64,000 bases of DNA from Telopea speciosissima (taxonomy: Eukaryota > Streptophyta > Magnoliopsida > Proteales > Proteaceae). Of this stretch, positions 11,480 to 23,812 are shown piece after piece. The stretch covers positions 21,140,604 to 21,204,603 of the forward strand of contig NC_057921.1 in assembly GCF_018873765.1 (NCBI RefSeq). The letters are read 5' to 3'. Numbering within the stretch: position 1 is the stretch's first letter; the number at the start of each line of letters is the position of its first letter. Under the pieces are notes generated by a model. That model ran no database searches, was not told the DNA's origin, and saw only the letters and a list, made by a program, of their open reading frames with translations. A program made the translations under genes and the position numbers.

Positions 11480-12660
11480 GTCAATCCATGACAAGCTGAT
11501 GTGGCTTTTTAGTCTTGACAATATCAATGTAGGGGTGTACTTTCTCACATCATTACGTAAAATACATTAACACACTTGCCCTCTTTGTCGAAGCGAATTA
11601 CTCCCTTAGTTGGCGGTACTCGCAAGAAAACATAATCGGCATAGCTCTTCCATTTAGATTAAGCCGCCATGATTCGGTCCCTTATCAAATCTACTTTTCC
11701 ACAAGTGGCTTGTATCAATTCAGACCCTAATATTCTTTGCTAATCAACTTCCTCCCAATATAGTGGTGTTCGGAAATTTCTATTGTACTGTGCTTTGAAC
11801 GGTGTCATACCTATAGTAGTTTGGTAGCCGTTGTTGTAAACAAACACTACGAGTGAGATGTGCTCATCCCGACTACCCTTCATATCAATGACACAAGCCC
11901 TGAGCACGTCCTCTAGGGTCCGAATAGTCCGCTCTGACTTACCATTAGTTTGTGGAGGAGAACCGTACTAAAATTCAGCGGTGTACCCATAGCCTTCGAA
12001 AACCGCCACAGGACTTCAATGCAAACTCGGGATCACGATTAGAAATGATATCCATCTCCATGTAAGTGAGTCACATTTTCCATGTATAGCTTATTCAACT
12101 TGTCCATTGGATAGATCTCCTTTATTAGGATAAATGTGCTAACTTGCTAAGTCGGTCAACAATGACCCAAACAGCATCAATACATTTAGCTATACCGGGC
12201 AATTTAGTGACAAAATCCATAATGATGTATTTCCACTCTCGTTCGGGAATAGGAAGTGATTACAATAGTCCATATGGTCGTTGCCTCTCCATGCCACCTT
12301 AACTCGCTCACCATTGGGTACACATAACCTATCCCTGAACCGAAGGACGTTATTTTCGGACAAGGTAAAATCGATTCCTCCCGCATCTCTTCCGAATGTC
12401 ATCTATCAATTTCTCGTAACTCCACATTGGTATGTTGGGCTTCCTTAATCTTCTCCGCCAATGAGGGTTGTCTTGTCGAGCGGCAAATAACATAGTAGCA
12501 TCATCAATTAACACTTCCACCCCATTCTTCGCTTCCTCTATAAGCCTCTCATTGACTGTTAGAGCTGGCAAGGAAGGGTTTGTGATTTCCTACTAAGTGC
12601 ATCTGCCACCACACTGGCTTTGCTTAAATGGTATTGGATAGTGCCGGATAGAGGGGTTAA
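11480..12660 (-). pseudogene. E2 pol remnant: RNase H end and integrase
   Basis: Fragments in several frames read in pol order on the minus strand. The RNase H end motif YHLSKASVVADALSRK is near 12570-12635. The integrase N-terminal region (LSENNVLRFRDRLCVPNGE) is at about 12300-12370. The core piece ISNRDPEFA is near 12015-12050. YNNGYQTTIGMTPF is near 11790-11830, and the C-terminal stretch SYADYVFLRVPPTKGVIRF is near 11590-11650. Stops and frameshifts separate them; no ORF exceeds about 75 codons. The motifs identify a Gypsy chromovirus integrase. No intact catalytic set is present. Confidence 0.85.
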
Positions 12661-13639
12661 AACTATGCTCAACTTCCGCTCCGGGACTGCTTAGTTATTT
12701 AGCTTAAACTAAGTTGTATTGATTTGTCCTCTAATAGTATCCACCTTACACAATGGTATAAATCAATTCCGATTTAGTTAATATAAAGTCCAGTGTATAT
12801 AAGGACCCAGTGAAAATCAAACTACGAGCTTATACTTCTAGAAATAGAGAGATGCAACTATTTCCATATACTTCGCCCAGATCTCTACTCCAAAAATTTT
12901 GGGTTGAATGACACAAGGTGTACTACTTTGCTTACCTGGCTGTTCCTATGAGGACTTTCACTTCCGATCCTCCACTACCTAACTCAGCTTTAGAATGAAT
13001 TGGAATATTGATGGAATCCCTACTATTCACTCCCAATAACGGAGGGGACATTCAGGGACCCATTACTCCACTCATATCTATTGTTGAGCAAAGTTTTGTC
13101 GAATCCTTCATTCCATTCCTTTTAGTTCTTGATCGCACTTGGCTACATTAACACCCGATATAATCTGTTCATCAACTTAAATTGCTAGATCTATCATTCT
13201 CTTCCAACTACATGATATAATCCATACCTCCTAGCATCCGTCCTAAATTATCCTTTCTAGATATCCATCGGTTCGTGGGTGTATAGACATATCGAGATTC
13301 AACTACGTGCCTATATATATATATATTTTTTCACCGTCCCTTCAGAATCTAGACACAAATCTTGGGTTTCCTACTGGACAAGGTCCATGAACGTATCAGG
13401 CCCATACACCAAGCCAATCCCAGCATTCCCGGTAGATTTACCACCAAGTCCTAAAAATGGCTCTCCTGAGAGACATGTGGGGCCATAGGCTTACCTAAGG
13501 GTACTTAGGACCAATACTCAAAATTTCTAGGTGGTTCCCAAAGAAAGCCCGGGCCAGTCACTAAGGCCACGAGAAAAATGAAAGATAATTTCCCCCTAAT
13601 CATTAGCCTACGTAACAAGTCCTGCGGAAAGTCTCTCAC
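12661..13639. other. E2 inner region, unrecognised
   Basis: This is where protease and RT should lie. No RT motif or long frame is visible on either strand, so those domains are deleted or decayed beyond recognition. Confidence 0.6.
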
Positions 13640-13935
13640 CGACAGCTAGCTTACGCAAGTTGGAATTACAACTAACGACCGTGGGTGACTAAATTGAGTC
13701 GTAAACTCTAAAATCAATAATGCGTGCAGGTGATAGGTATAGACATAAGGTACTGCACATCGCTGCCGATGATGACTCGCCTCATCTGCAGGCATGTTGA
13801 ATACACTCCCCTGGGGTTGCATGGGACCGATGGCCTGCAGGTTTGGCACATACACGGGCTTACTGTACGAGCAAGTCTTGGACATATGCCCCCGCTTGTT
13901 GCAGTCGTAGCAACGAATGCCCAGGTGATGAGTTT
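13640..13935 (-). pseudogene. E2 gag zinc-knuckle remnant
   Basis: The minus strand encodes a CCHC knuckle CYDCNKRGHMSKTC (C-x2-C-x4-H-x4-C) at about 13872-13913, typical of the nucleocapsid end of Gypsy gag. A Pro/Gln-rich stretch follows. Upstream gag (13940-14598) is not recognisable. Confidence 0.8.
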
Positions 13936-14100
13936 GAGGTGTTTGTGAAAAGGCTCAGGTGAGCTTTTCTTTTGTATAAATTAGCTATTTGCTAATCCAT
14001 CTCAATGTGTAAGCTTCTTCCCGTTCCTATACCTGCTTATGGTATGATTCACTATTCAAAATGTTATTCGTAATGTTCCTAACCACAATTTTTCTTCTTT

Positions 14101-14114
14101 TTTTTTTTTATTTT

Positions 14115-14155
<41 letters not shown>

Positions 14156-14156
14156 T
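14101..14156. repeat. ATTT microsatellite
   Basis: A T-tract followed by about ten TTTA units in the E2 inner region. Confidence 0.9.
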
Positions 14157-14598
14157 AGACCAAGGGCCCCAATTTTTTTATTGGTATTGGTGTATCTTGA
14201 AGTCGTTGGGCTTATGCAACAGCAATCCTATAATGTATAAATTTTCCTAATATATACAATAGCTCTTTATGGTTAGGCTAATCCCAGTTATCATTATATT
14301 TTACATCATTGTCCATGACTTTACCCTCATAAACCTTAGTATATATCCTTTTTTTTTGTAACTCCTAGGGTTTAGTATGTAGTTTCTCATCTTTTCTTCA
14401 TTTCTAAACTGGTTTATGTTCTATAGAAGTCTCCTACCTTTATTTGTATTATCAAAGCATTGTTCTATCAGCAAAATTTATATATTCTCCCTTGTTGTAC
14501 TGATTCTTGTTTATGGTTAAGGCTTTTAATATTTAACCCTAATTTAGAGTAAATCGGGTCGTGTGAACACTGAGTTAGTCCATGAGGTAGAGCATCAC

Positions 14599-14610
14599 GC
14601 TCTGATACCA
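14599..14610 (-). other. E2 primer-binding site, initiator tRNA-Met type
   Basis: The minus strand reads TGGTATCAGAGC three bases after the end of the 5' LTR. Confidence 0.9.
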
Positions 14611-14613
14611 AGC

Positions 14614-17142
14614 TGTCACACCCCCATCCCTGAACCACGGGAAATGCAACCGGAGCATACAACTACGCTCTCCAACCACCGAATCACCGATGCAAGTACC
14701 CAAGACTAACTCATTCACAACGATGATAATAGGTAAAAAGGAAAGGATTAATATTAATAACATCAGAGTTAGCAGAAGCTAGGTGATAGCATATAAAATA
14801 TTATCTATTCAAGTTTACCCTTTCAAGTACAATTCGTTCTAATCAGGACTTATGTATTACCTACTATATAAATAATACATCTATCATGAAAGGAATCAAA
14901 AGAATACACCTATAATTCAAAATGAATAATCAAGTGCATCAAAAGATGGCCACCGGCCATAAGTCACTGTCCCGCCAAGGAACACACATCGCAGCAACAC
15001 TCTGGTCCATGCTCCACGATCTCCGGAGCCCACCAATCAACGTAACCAGCCTCAGGAGTCTCGTACTCTGTGCCACTCTGCTCGAATGTACCTGCATCAA
15101 CTAAAAATATGTTTCCTCGAGGAGTAAGCTCCAACTGAGCCCAATGAGTGGCTAAGCCACACAAGCATACACAATAATAATAATGAATGGGGTTGACTGC
15201 AAACCATACATGATGGACGGATACCAAGGTGTCCCATACCACCAAGGTAGACCGTACATCACATACAATTTACAATCATGCTACATGAATGAATGATGAT
15301 GTATAGTTTTATTGTTATCCACCTAACACACAACTAAGTCAGGTATAGTACTATAGCAACACCTTAGGTAGCATCCCCGACATCGGTACCATAAACGGAT
15401 GGTATACCGGCGATGACAAACCCGAGTCGCGCTGGAAGCCTGCTGTACCGGTCTCCACCAAGAGATATACGCAAACCCCCAAGTCAAATCCCGTCCTGGC
15501 GTTCGGCCCAAAATACGGTTGGCGCCCAAACTTCCCGGGTGGGTATACCCGAATAACGGTCGGAACCCACGGATTTGACCGACACCTAACCCCCTGTCGG
15601 TAAGGGTCATAGTACTGGGTAAACATTTATCCTAGCCAGCATTCACCTATTGTATGAGTGAGGTACGCATGTGCATAGGCCAGAGGCCGAGTCCATAGAT
15701 ACCGAAATACGGTCGGCCGGCTATCCTCTCGCCCCTCTAGCCCATACGCGTATACAAGTACGAGATGTGAATACCGAAGGTAGTCGGTCGGTCACCATCC
15801 CGTTTCCACCTAATGCAATGGACAACTCTAATGCAATTTCAAGTACGGTAATCTCAAGCCCAGCACCCACCGGCACTTGGATCCCGCTTCCGAAGCCCTA
15901 GATCTACATGCCATGAGTGAGTCCATATTATGGAATCCTCAGGTCCAGCACCAACCGGCACCCGAGTCCCATAACTAAATCCAACACCATTCGCACCATA
16001 GTGCAGTAAAATAAATAATATCGCAAGACAAGAATGTAAAGTCCTATCAACATCTAAACATTTATATCGTCCTATATCTTACTAATAATTACATATTATA
16101 GCACACATGCATGAATGACATTCGCAAGACACGACACACAAACATTCCATAAATTAAGACGTTTGCTTAACTCACTCACCTGATTCTCAGTCAATCGTCA
16201 GTACGGAGCTCTTCAAATCGGCGTTCGATGCCAAGTACACTGTCCCACGTACTAATACGCTCCCGAGCCGGGTCAGTCAACCTAAAGAGAGTGTACAACG
16301 TGGGGAGAGATTAGTGCCTTAGGGCTAGAAGAGTTGGGCCCCATAAGTTATCAAACAAGGCTAAAATAGGGGACCTGGCACATACAGCAAGGCTATATCA
16401 TGTGCCTGTCCATGTGCCTGTCCATGTGCCTGTCCCTCTCGGACTTTCCCACCGGCAGATCTAGGTTCTCAAGGACTGGCACTTGTATGTGCCTGTCCAT
16501 GTGCCTGTCCCTCTCAGACCTTCGGCAGACTGGCACTTGCATGTGCCTGTCCATGTGCCTGTCCATGTGCCTGTCCCTCTCGGGCTTCCCAGCAGATCTA
16601 CTTTCTCGGGACAGGCACTTGCATGTGCACTGTCCATGTGCCGATCTTCTTTGTTCATGCCATTCCGAGAATGGTTTTGCAGCCCCAAAGTCTTGGGCTA
16701 AAATGGGGTATTCTTTGGGGTTTTTTTAGGGGTCTCTTTGGCCATGAGAACAACTCCAACCAAGGTGCCATAGCACACACCCAACATGGGTTTGTAAACC
16801 CCATGATCGATTAGGTTTTCCTCCATTAAAATACATATGGAAAGAAAACTCATGGGTTTGGGTATTGGGGTTTTGAAAGGGTCTTTAATCAATGTTATTT
16901 AACACCCCTCAAACCCACACATCTACGGTCTTCCATGAGGGTTGGTAAAACCCATAAATGGAGGTAAATCCCCAACTTAGGGTTCATAAATGGAGAAGGG
17001 TGAATGGGTTTAAGGTAGGGTTAGGTGCTTCATAGTTAAACATCAAGGATTTGCCATTAATGGCTCTTCTAATTGAGTAGATGGAGCACTCAAGGTGTGC
17101 TCAACCAATTCAAACCCTAGGTAATAGAATTAGGGAAAGAGA

Positions 17143-17184
<42 letters not shown>

Positions 17185-17926
17185 CTCACCAAGGGTTGAT
17201 GATGATAGCTTGTGCTCCACCATACTTCTCCCTTCTCCTTCCTTCTTCCTCTTCTTCTTTCTTCTTCTTTCTTCTTCTTCTTTCTTCTTCTCTTTCTTCT
17301 TCTTTCTTTTTCTCCTCTCCTCTCCACGATTTAGGATTGAAATGTGAGGTGAATAGTAGTTTTGGGTCTTTAATAACCCATCTAGGCATTAGGTCTTGTT
17401 TGGTTAGTCTCAAGTCCTTAGGTCCATTTGTTTAGGAGCTTGTTTGGTTAGGTATAAGCCCAAGGTCTAGTTTAAGTCATTGGGCCATTGGATCCACTTG
17501 GGCCCATGGCCCATGGCCCATGTCCTAAGTTCTAGTTACAATTAGAAAAAGACTAAGCTCCTAAGCCCAAGCCCATTCCAGTTCTTATGCTTATTAATGG
17601 TCATGCATAGGCATGAATTATTCGGATAGTGACTTACTCCCAATCATCGTTAAGTGGATAAGGGCGATTCAGGTGCGGGCCCCGCGGATCCCTATCATAA
17701 GGGAATTCCAAGAATATGCTTTCGTGGACGATTTTCCCCCTTTCTCTGACGGTGGATCTTTCCTCGAGGACTTCCCCTGTTTCGCGGTCGACAATCTCGT
17801 GTGATGGCTTGAGTATTATGACCCACAGTTCACGAGCGTACTCCACTCTTGGTTCTACACAAAAGGTTTAAACCAGACCGGTGGTCAGATCGCGTTTCAA
17901 ACCGGGTTTTGGGTACGGATTTAACA
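14614..17926 (-). repeat. E2 5' LTR
   Basis: 3,313 bases, TG...CA, nearly identical to 7950-11266 and followed by GAAAT at 17927-17931. It carries the same minisatellite (about 16395-16660), GA run and pyrimidine tract. Confidence 0.95.
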
Positions 17927-17931
17927 GAAAT

Positions 17932-20624
17932 GGTCTGAATTGAACATCCCAGCAAGGAGCTCAACAAACTCAACAAATGCTCATTGGGCATTCTCAATTG
18001 TTGAAGGAGCTGGGCCTAGGTTCCCCGTGGCAGGAGCCTCACCAAGAGGGGTTAGGCAGTCCTCCAGGACAGAGTCAAAATCAAAATCCTGGGGGAAAGG
18101 AAAAGCACAGCCAGAAGAAGGCAGGAGGTCAGTAAACCAATAGGAAACCAAGCATTAAAACATACCAGGAGATCTGGAGAGGGGCTCCGGTCTTGAGAAA
18201 GAACTTTTGCTGGAGAAGGGCTAGAGGTACCAACATGCTCACCAGAGCTTACAACCTTAGAAAACGGGGATGAGACAGTAGGGGCAGGAGACTTCGAGGC
18301 CGCTTCCTCATGAGAGCCCATGACAGGGACACCTTCCTCTGAATCTGAGGTGAGATCTAGAAGGGTTGGAGAGGATGATGAGCAGGCTTTCTCCAGGTTG
18401 TGCTTGGAGCACCTCAGACCTGATGGTGCCTCTGAGGCCTCCTCACTAGGGGTCGCCTCTTTAAGGGATATCTTCTGAGGAGGCTTCCTTGCAACCTATT
18501 TATTCTTCCTTTGAGTTTGACCTGTGGAAAGCGGACTGGTGGGGACTGACGAGGGAACTTTGCGCTTCAGAGAAACATCAGTATTGATTTATTGAGAAGG
18601 AATGGACTGGGTAGGGTGAGCTTTTAGAAATCATAAGGCAGACAGTCAGTAAGGGCCAAAGACATGCAAGGACATGCATGATAACAAAGATACCATGCTT
18701 AGCAGGGTTAACGGCCGGAATAGCATGCCTCGTACGAGTCATATCATCATCATCGGCGTATACACTGGTGAATTCAACAGCACCTGACCACATCCAAAGA
18801 TGGGGATCAACTAGCTCAGCCACGCCCAGGCTGGCGTCAGGCAAAGGTGGTTGCCTGTCCATGAAGGCCCTAAAAGAATGGTTAAAGCTACTCATGTCCA
18901 CGTAGGCCCTTTTGGCAACCTTGTGAACATTCACAAGCCGGGCTAGGAATTCTTTGCTCTTCTCGCGTCGGATTCGATCTATGGCCAGGTCATGGCTCCT
19001 CCACATAATAGTTTGGTCTGGGTCATACTTGATACCAAAGGCATCCTCATACCTTAGGATTGAGTTCAATAACGACTTACTTGGAACATTCTTGGCGGGG
19101 CCTTTGCCTTTGACGTCCTCCATCTGCAAATCGGAGTCAGAATCAGCATCATCAGTGGCTGGTGGAAGGGATTCAGCAACCAGGACAGCAAAAAAGGTGG
19201 ACCACCAGGCTGAAAACTCAGGAGAGGCTGAGGGTTCAGGGTCAAAGGGCTGAGGGAAAAAACTGGACATGACAAAATCGCTCATAAAGGTCACTCCGTC
19301 GATCTAATCTAGCTTCCTTAGGACAGGCCAGTCTGGTCTGCCCTTATTTTCAGAGAAGTAGTAGGGGAGAGGGATGGCCTGCCAAAGACCGAATTGCCAG
19401 GCACAACATTGAGGATTGTATACTTCCACCCCACACATATTATTTCATGAGGGTTCTAAGGTCACACCGAAATGGAGATCCCTGCAGACTAAGAACTTAC
19501 GCCACAACTTAGGGGCGGACTAAGGACTGTGCAGGGCGTTTGACAGCTAGGAAGGAAGGTCTTTGTGCATGTGGAAAGGCATGAACAAGGCAGAGGAGCA
19601 TGATTTCTTCAGCTGAAGAAAGAAGGAATGGTAATCCTTCAGGGAAGGCTGTTCTTCCTCCTTCAATTCTTGCATGAAATAGAGGCCGATTGTCCGGCAC
19701 TCAAAGATGGGGGAAGGAGTGTAGAAAGAGGGGAAGTAGGCACGTAGCCAGATCTGTAATAGCCAAAAGGGGCTGCAGCTAGACTCAAAGTTGGAACAGA
19801 CCATGGCACTGCAACCTCGCTAGAGCGATGCCAAGGCAAACGAGGCAAGGTCTATGGAACGGCCTAGAGACAATGCGTTTGCCAGATGAAGGTAAGTCTT
19901 GGCGATCTTATTAAACTTCATACAGGTGAGATAGCGGCAAATCCAAAAGAGAAGGAAGGCCATGAATTTGGCCTCAGAGACTGTGCCCTTGGTTTGGCAG
20001 ACAGTGGACAGATACATGCCATAACTGGCCTTTTTGGTGAAGTCCAAGTCATGATGCTCTTCATTGCCTTTAGGGTCTAAGGTCCCAACAGATACTCCAT
20101 GGAACTCAAGACCAATGGCCTTAAGAGTGATCAAGGCACCTACATCTAGAAGGGTGGGGCTCATAGGACCACAAGATAAAAGAAAAGTGTTGGTAGAGCT
20201 AGACCAAAAGAGGAGGGCAGCCTGCAATAGAGGAAGGTCAAGAGTGATAACGACGCTGGACATCTCCATCGCATCGAGAATCCCTAAGGCAGAAAGGCGG
20301 TCACACTAGTTGTCTACAATGTGGTCCACCCATGCCTCCCAGTCAGGAAGATAGGATGGCTAGAGGCGGCTAAAAGGCTTTGGCTTGGCATTGAAAGGGG
20401 TGGGAGAGCAGAGAAGAATGGTTTCCTCTTTACGCTGAGGAAAGTTGGGATAGGGACTGGTATAAAAGGCTGAGCGGGCCCAAGTACAAACAAAGGGGCT
20501 CAGGGTTAGGAATAAGTACCTCAAACCGAGAGGAGGTTGGAAGCAAGGCTTGCTTCACTTTCAGGATCCTTTCCAGGTCTTGTTCTTTCTGAGAGATTGC
20601 AGGAAAGGGAGGAAGGTCTTCCAT
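17932..20624 (-). pseudogene. Tat-2 antisense plant-mobile-domain gene, main part
   Basis: ATG at 20624 begins MEDLPPFPAISQ. A plant mobile domain (aminotransferase-like) follows at about 19820-20270, with LSCGPMSPTLLDVGALITLK and FLLFWICRY, then a domain with KSLLNSILRYEDAFGIKY (about 18690-19290), a Ser/Pro-rich tail (18166-18564) and the start of the coiled coil (17932-18088), which continues at 7598-7949 and 4486-4595. Likely introns with GT-AG ends are 18565-18693 and 18089-18165; both are matched in Tat-3. Several stops and frameshifts break it. PMD proteins occur both in TEs and as domesticated silencing factors; the function of this one is unknown. It lies on the strand opposite to the element's own genes. 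Confidence 0.75.
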
Positions 20625-20945
20625 GGTGCAAGCAGAAGCAAGAAGAGAGAGGCTTGAGAAGAAGATGAGTAGTAATAGAGGAAAATTCAAAGGGTTTTGC
20701 ACATTTAAAGGGAAAACCCAGAACAGGAAGTTTTGGTGCCAGTTTGAATTTCAATTTCAAAAGAGGGTATAATTGCCTCGTCTATTGGGAAGAAGGTCGA
20801 CGGTTGAGGTAACTGCCAAAATGGCACAAGGCTGACGCGTTAATTAAAGAGAAGAAGAAATTAAGCAGCAAGATGCGTTGATCTGACGTGGTAGACTTTG
20901 CAATCAGTAGAGTTTGGGGAACCTCAAAGACCGACGTTGGAGTTA

Positions 20946-20997
20946 CACAACCTCCTAAGGCTGGTTAGGCCACGTGGCACCGCCTCAAGAGGTTGTG
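20946..20997. other. Stem-loop beside the Tat-2 polypurine tract
   Basis: CACAACCTC (20946-20954) pairs with GAGGTTGTG (20989-20997), loop about 34 bases. The 3' arm runs into the PPT-like GTTGTGAGGGGCAAT (20992-21006). Tat-3 has the same structure at 27022-27073 with a compensated base pair. Confidence 0.65.
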
Positions 20998-21006
20998 AGG
21001 GGCAAT

Positions 21007-21785
21007 TGTTGGGGTTTGTTTCATGATAGTTAACACGTCATCAGATAGGATGACATGGATTAACCATGTCAAGGTTGGTTGAGGGAATATCTCCAACAGG
21101 GTAACGTCCCCTATTCCCAAGGAGAAAGGGATAAGGCCACTACCTCCATAATAGCGTGGGCCAAGGGGGGTGATCAGGGGATGCCGTAGTAATGGGCCAC
21201 GTGGTGAGCAGGAAAATAGGACATGAATGCCACTATGGGAGGAGGCAGCCACCACTACCAAAAGACTAGAAGTTGCTATACAGACCCAAGGACTATCACG
21301 CAAAAGGACACACAATACAAACTACAACTTCTGACATTCATTCTTGTTTTAGCAACTTGTTAGCTTTCATTTTCATTTTTGTCTTTACTTGGGGAGTGTA
21401 CTTACTGTCAGCGGATCAGCCATTGGGAGGAAGGATCAGGGATTCATTCATCCCAAACAGTTTGGTATGATCTGTCATTGGTTTGTGTATTTTCCATTGT
21501 TTAATCAGTTATTCAGTTCTGTGTTTGTCTTTATGCACCACATAGATCCTTGTTATTTATTTTTGTATGCTTTTGGTAAATCCCATTGCGGCCGTTACCT
21601 TCAAAGTCTAACTCAAAGGTCCTTAGAGTTAACTCAGGCACAAGGGAACCCTACATTCCCTGGTTGAAAGTCAGATAGACAACAACCCCAGCCCATTTGA
21701 GCCTGCGTCAAAGGTTCTGGCACGCCCTGAACCCATTCTATCCCGCGCCATTTTGTGAGAGTGTTGGACATCTTCACCACCAACA
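21007..21785 (+). repeat. Tat-2 3' LTR
   Basis: It begins TGTTGGGG after the PPT and ends CCACCAACA, 779 bases. Its last 120 bases match the mirror-image end of the Tat-3 LTRs (TTGAGCCTGCGTCAAAGG and the following GTTCTGGCACGCCCT), so both elements are one lineage. The partner LTR is not in the window. Confidence 0.85.
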
Positions 21786-23189
21786 AATAGCTTTATGGCT
21801 ATGACCCAAGAATATTCTATAGTATTCTCTAGTGCTGGTGCACCATCTCTCCTCTCCCCCTCACCATGATTGTTTTTATCTTTTCTAATCTTCCTTTTGC
21901 ATGCCAAAGTTCTCGGTAAACAGTAATTAAATACTTTAATAAGAGTTTTTGTTGGAATGCTTTCGAGGATATTCATCAATTATTTTTTACATGAAGAATT
22001 TGGCTTTCTGTGTTACAATCTTATTACAATTTTCTTTTGCATGAGGCCTTCGCTTTGTTTTTGTATTTGTCTGGGTATGCTTGGACGTTAAATAGTTGTT
22101 TTTCTCTTTTTTCTTATCAATATATTCCTTGCTCACCTTTAGCAAAAAAATGGAGAGGAATTTGAGAAGATGGAATGTAAACATTAAAACAATTCCTCAC
22201 ATTTGGGCTATTATCCTCTTCAAATTTTGGGTTATGTCGTCCTCTTAATTTATGTGTAAATAAAATTTAGGGGTTTCCCGAGTCCTAGATAATATTTGGG
22301 TTAAAAACACAAACTTCGGGGCAAGCTTGACTTTTATGTGGGGTCTTGCTTTGATACTCTTAGGAATAAGAATGTTGTTCAATCTCAAGAGCTTCTTATC
22401 CAGTTTACATTCCGCGAATAAAAATACTCCCTGAAAATGGTTGTTGTTTGATCTTATCTTTCTTTTCTTTACACTCCCTCTTCTTCTAAGGAGCCTATCT
22501 ATATTTTTTGAGCTCATTCACATAAAAATACTCATAGTTGGAACATAGCTTCTCGGAGCTCGAGTATTTGAATGTGTTAGTGCTCTTCGTGCTTGTAGTG
22601 GCAGCAGTGCAGTGTTGTCATTATTGGCAACAAGGATTTGGCAATGGTGGTCATCAGCATATAGTTGTGGAGACAGTATTCAGTGGGTCAGTAGGGTGTA
22701 TTTTTGGACTTGCGTGTTGCTTATATCTTATTGGACCGAAGGGTATCTCTTGGAATAATATACATCTTTGAAGCCCTAGAGAAGAAGAAAATCGAGGAGA
22801 AGTCATCTTCTACCATTCCGGCGTGATTCAAGAGTATAGGCGTGAAGGAAATTGACTGAAAACAACGGTTTGGTTGGTGGTAATGGATTTGAGTGCTTGA
22901 TACATTCTATTGAAGATCTCATAGCATTAGTTTGGAGTTGGGAGTTTGCCTTTGAGAAGGTAAACGTGTTCACAAACCATTGCTTCTCTGTTCTAGGTTT
23001 ATTTCTTTATTCTTGAATGTATTGGGTAGAACCTAGAGTGTAATCTATTATGGGTTGGGTTTGTGATTGAATATGTTAATTGGGTTGATTGATTGTAAGG
23101 CTGAAGCCATTTTTTGTATTGGGATTGAGGTCCCTGCCCTCACTGAGGTGAGTGGTTGAAGCAGGGTAAGAGGTATCCTGGCCATAGGG
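21786..23189. other. Intergenic, old repeats
   Basis: No supported gene. 21786-21915 is a diverged copy of 43327-43475 (shared TTTTCTAATCTTCCTTTTGC and neighbouring blocks), so it is part of an uncharacterised dispersed repeat. Confidence 0.5.
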
Positions 23190-23480
23190 GCGGCTAATTG
23201 CATTGGAGTTAAGCATTGGGCATATACAAAACCCCGAGGGGTATTGCTCCATGGACTTCACATACTATGAGGTGAACCACATATATCTTGTCTCTTTGTC
23301 TACTGTTATTTGTTGGAGACTAATTCCTATTCTGCAGAGTGGGTTTACAGTCTTGGTAGACCTGGCCACATTCTGGTGGTGCGAGGTGAGACTGTAAGCG
23401 ACTGTGTGGTTTGCAAAAAACGTAAAAAATTAAGGGAACTAATTCACCCCCGCCTCTCAGTTCGTTCGGTATTCACAATG
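23190..23480 (+). repeat. Copia-like LTR fragment
   Basis: It contains ACTATGAGGTGAACCAC and ends near CTAATTCACCCCCGCCTCTC, wording typical of Copia R-U5. A similar block (GGTGAACCACGTAAATCT) occurs at 44825-44850. Boundaries cannot be set and there is no PBS or gag. Confidence 0.4.
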
Positions 23481-23812
23481 GACTGGATTTACTCTCAATA
23501 TCTCAAAAAGGACTCTATTTGGACGGTCCAGTGCAATCCTGATTCATCATGGGCTAAAGCATCGATATTAAGAGTTGAAACCAGTGGTCTTACATAGCTC
23601 AAAGGCCGAAAGACCAACGAGTTCACTTGAGACTCAGCTAGTCAACTCTTCCCAATTGAATTTTGGAGGTGACTTTACAATCCAGATTAAGTCACATACT
23701 TCAGCTGAGTTGGTTTTGGTCAGAACTCTGAGTATAGTTGGCTAAAACAATTGCCATGTGGCAATAACAGATCAAGGCGCCGTTGGCATCTTATAGATTT
23801 TATTTTATTTTA

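Larger units (their letters stand above)
7950..17926 (-). mobile_element. Complete Tekay/Del-like Gypsy element E2, 9,977 bp, non-autonomous
   Basis: Two 3.3 kb LTRs (7950-11266 and 14614-17926) start TGTCACACCCC and end GGATTTAACA, and are flanked by perfect 5-base duplications GAAAT (7945-7949 and 17927-17931). PBS at 14599-14610 and PPT at 11267-11279 put it on the minus strand. The inner region is only 3.35 kb and holds fragments of the gag zinc knuckle, RNase H end and integrase; protease and most of RT are missing or unrecognisable. LTRs are nearly identical, so insertion is recent although the genes were probably already dead, which suggests movement by another element's enzymes. Confidence 0.95.
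4199..21785 (+). mobile_element. Tat-type Gypsy element Tat-2, 3' part, interrupted by three later insertions
   Basis: Tat-2 sequence survives in pieces 4199-4595, 7598-7949 and 17927-21785. Joined in that order, they read as the 3' region of a Tat element: an antisense plant-mobile-domain gene on the minus strand, a polypurine tract at about 20992-21006 and a plus-strand 3' LTR at 21007-21785. The same order is seen in mirror image in the full-length Tat-3 at 26204-39063. The breaks coincide exactly with the target duplications of the inserted elements, so the nesting is firm. gag-pol and the 5' LTR must lie left of the window or be lost. Confidence 0.85.

Noticed and set aside
20064-20309. 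Plus-strand ORFs at 19886-20309
   Set aside because: Shadows of the minus-strand PMD exon, which has clear paralogy with Tat-3.
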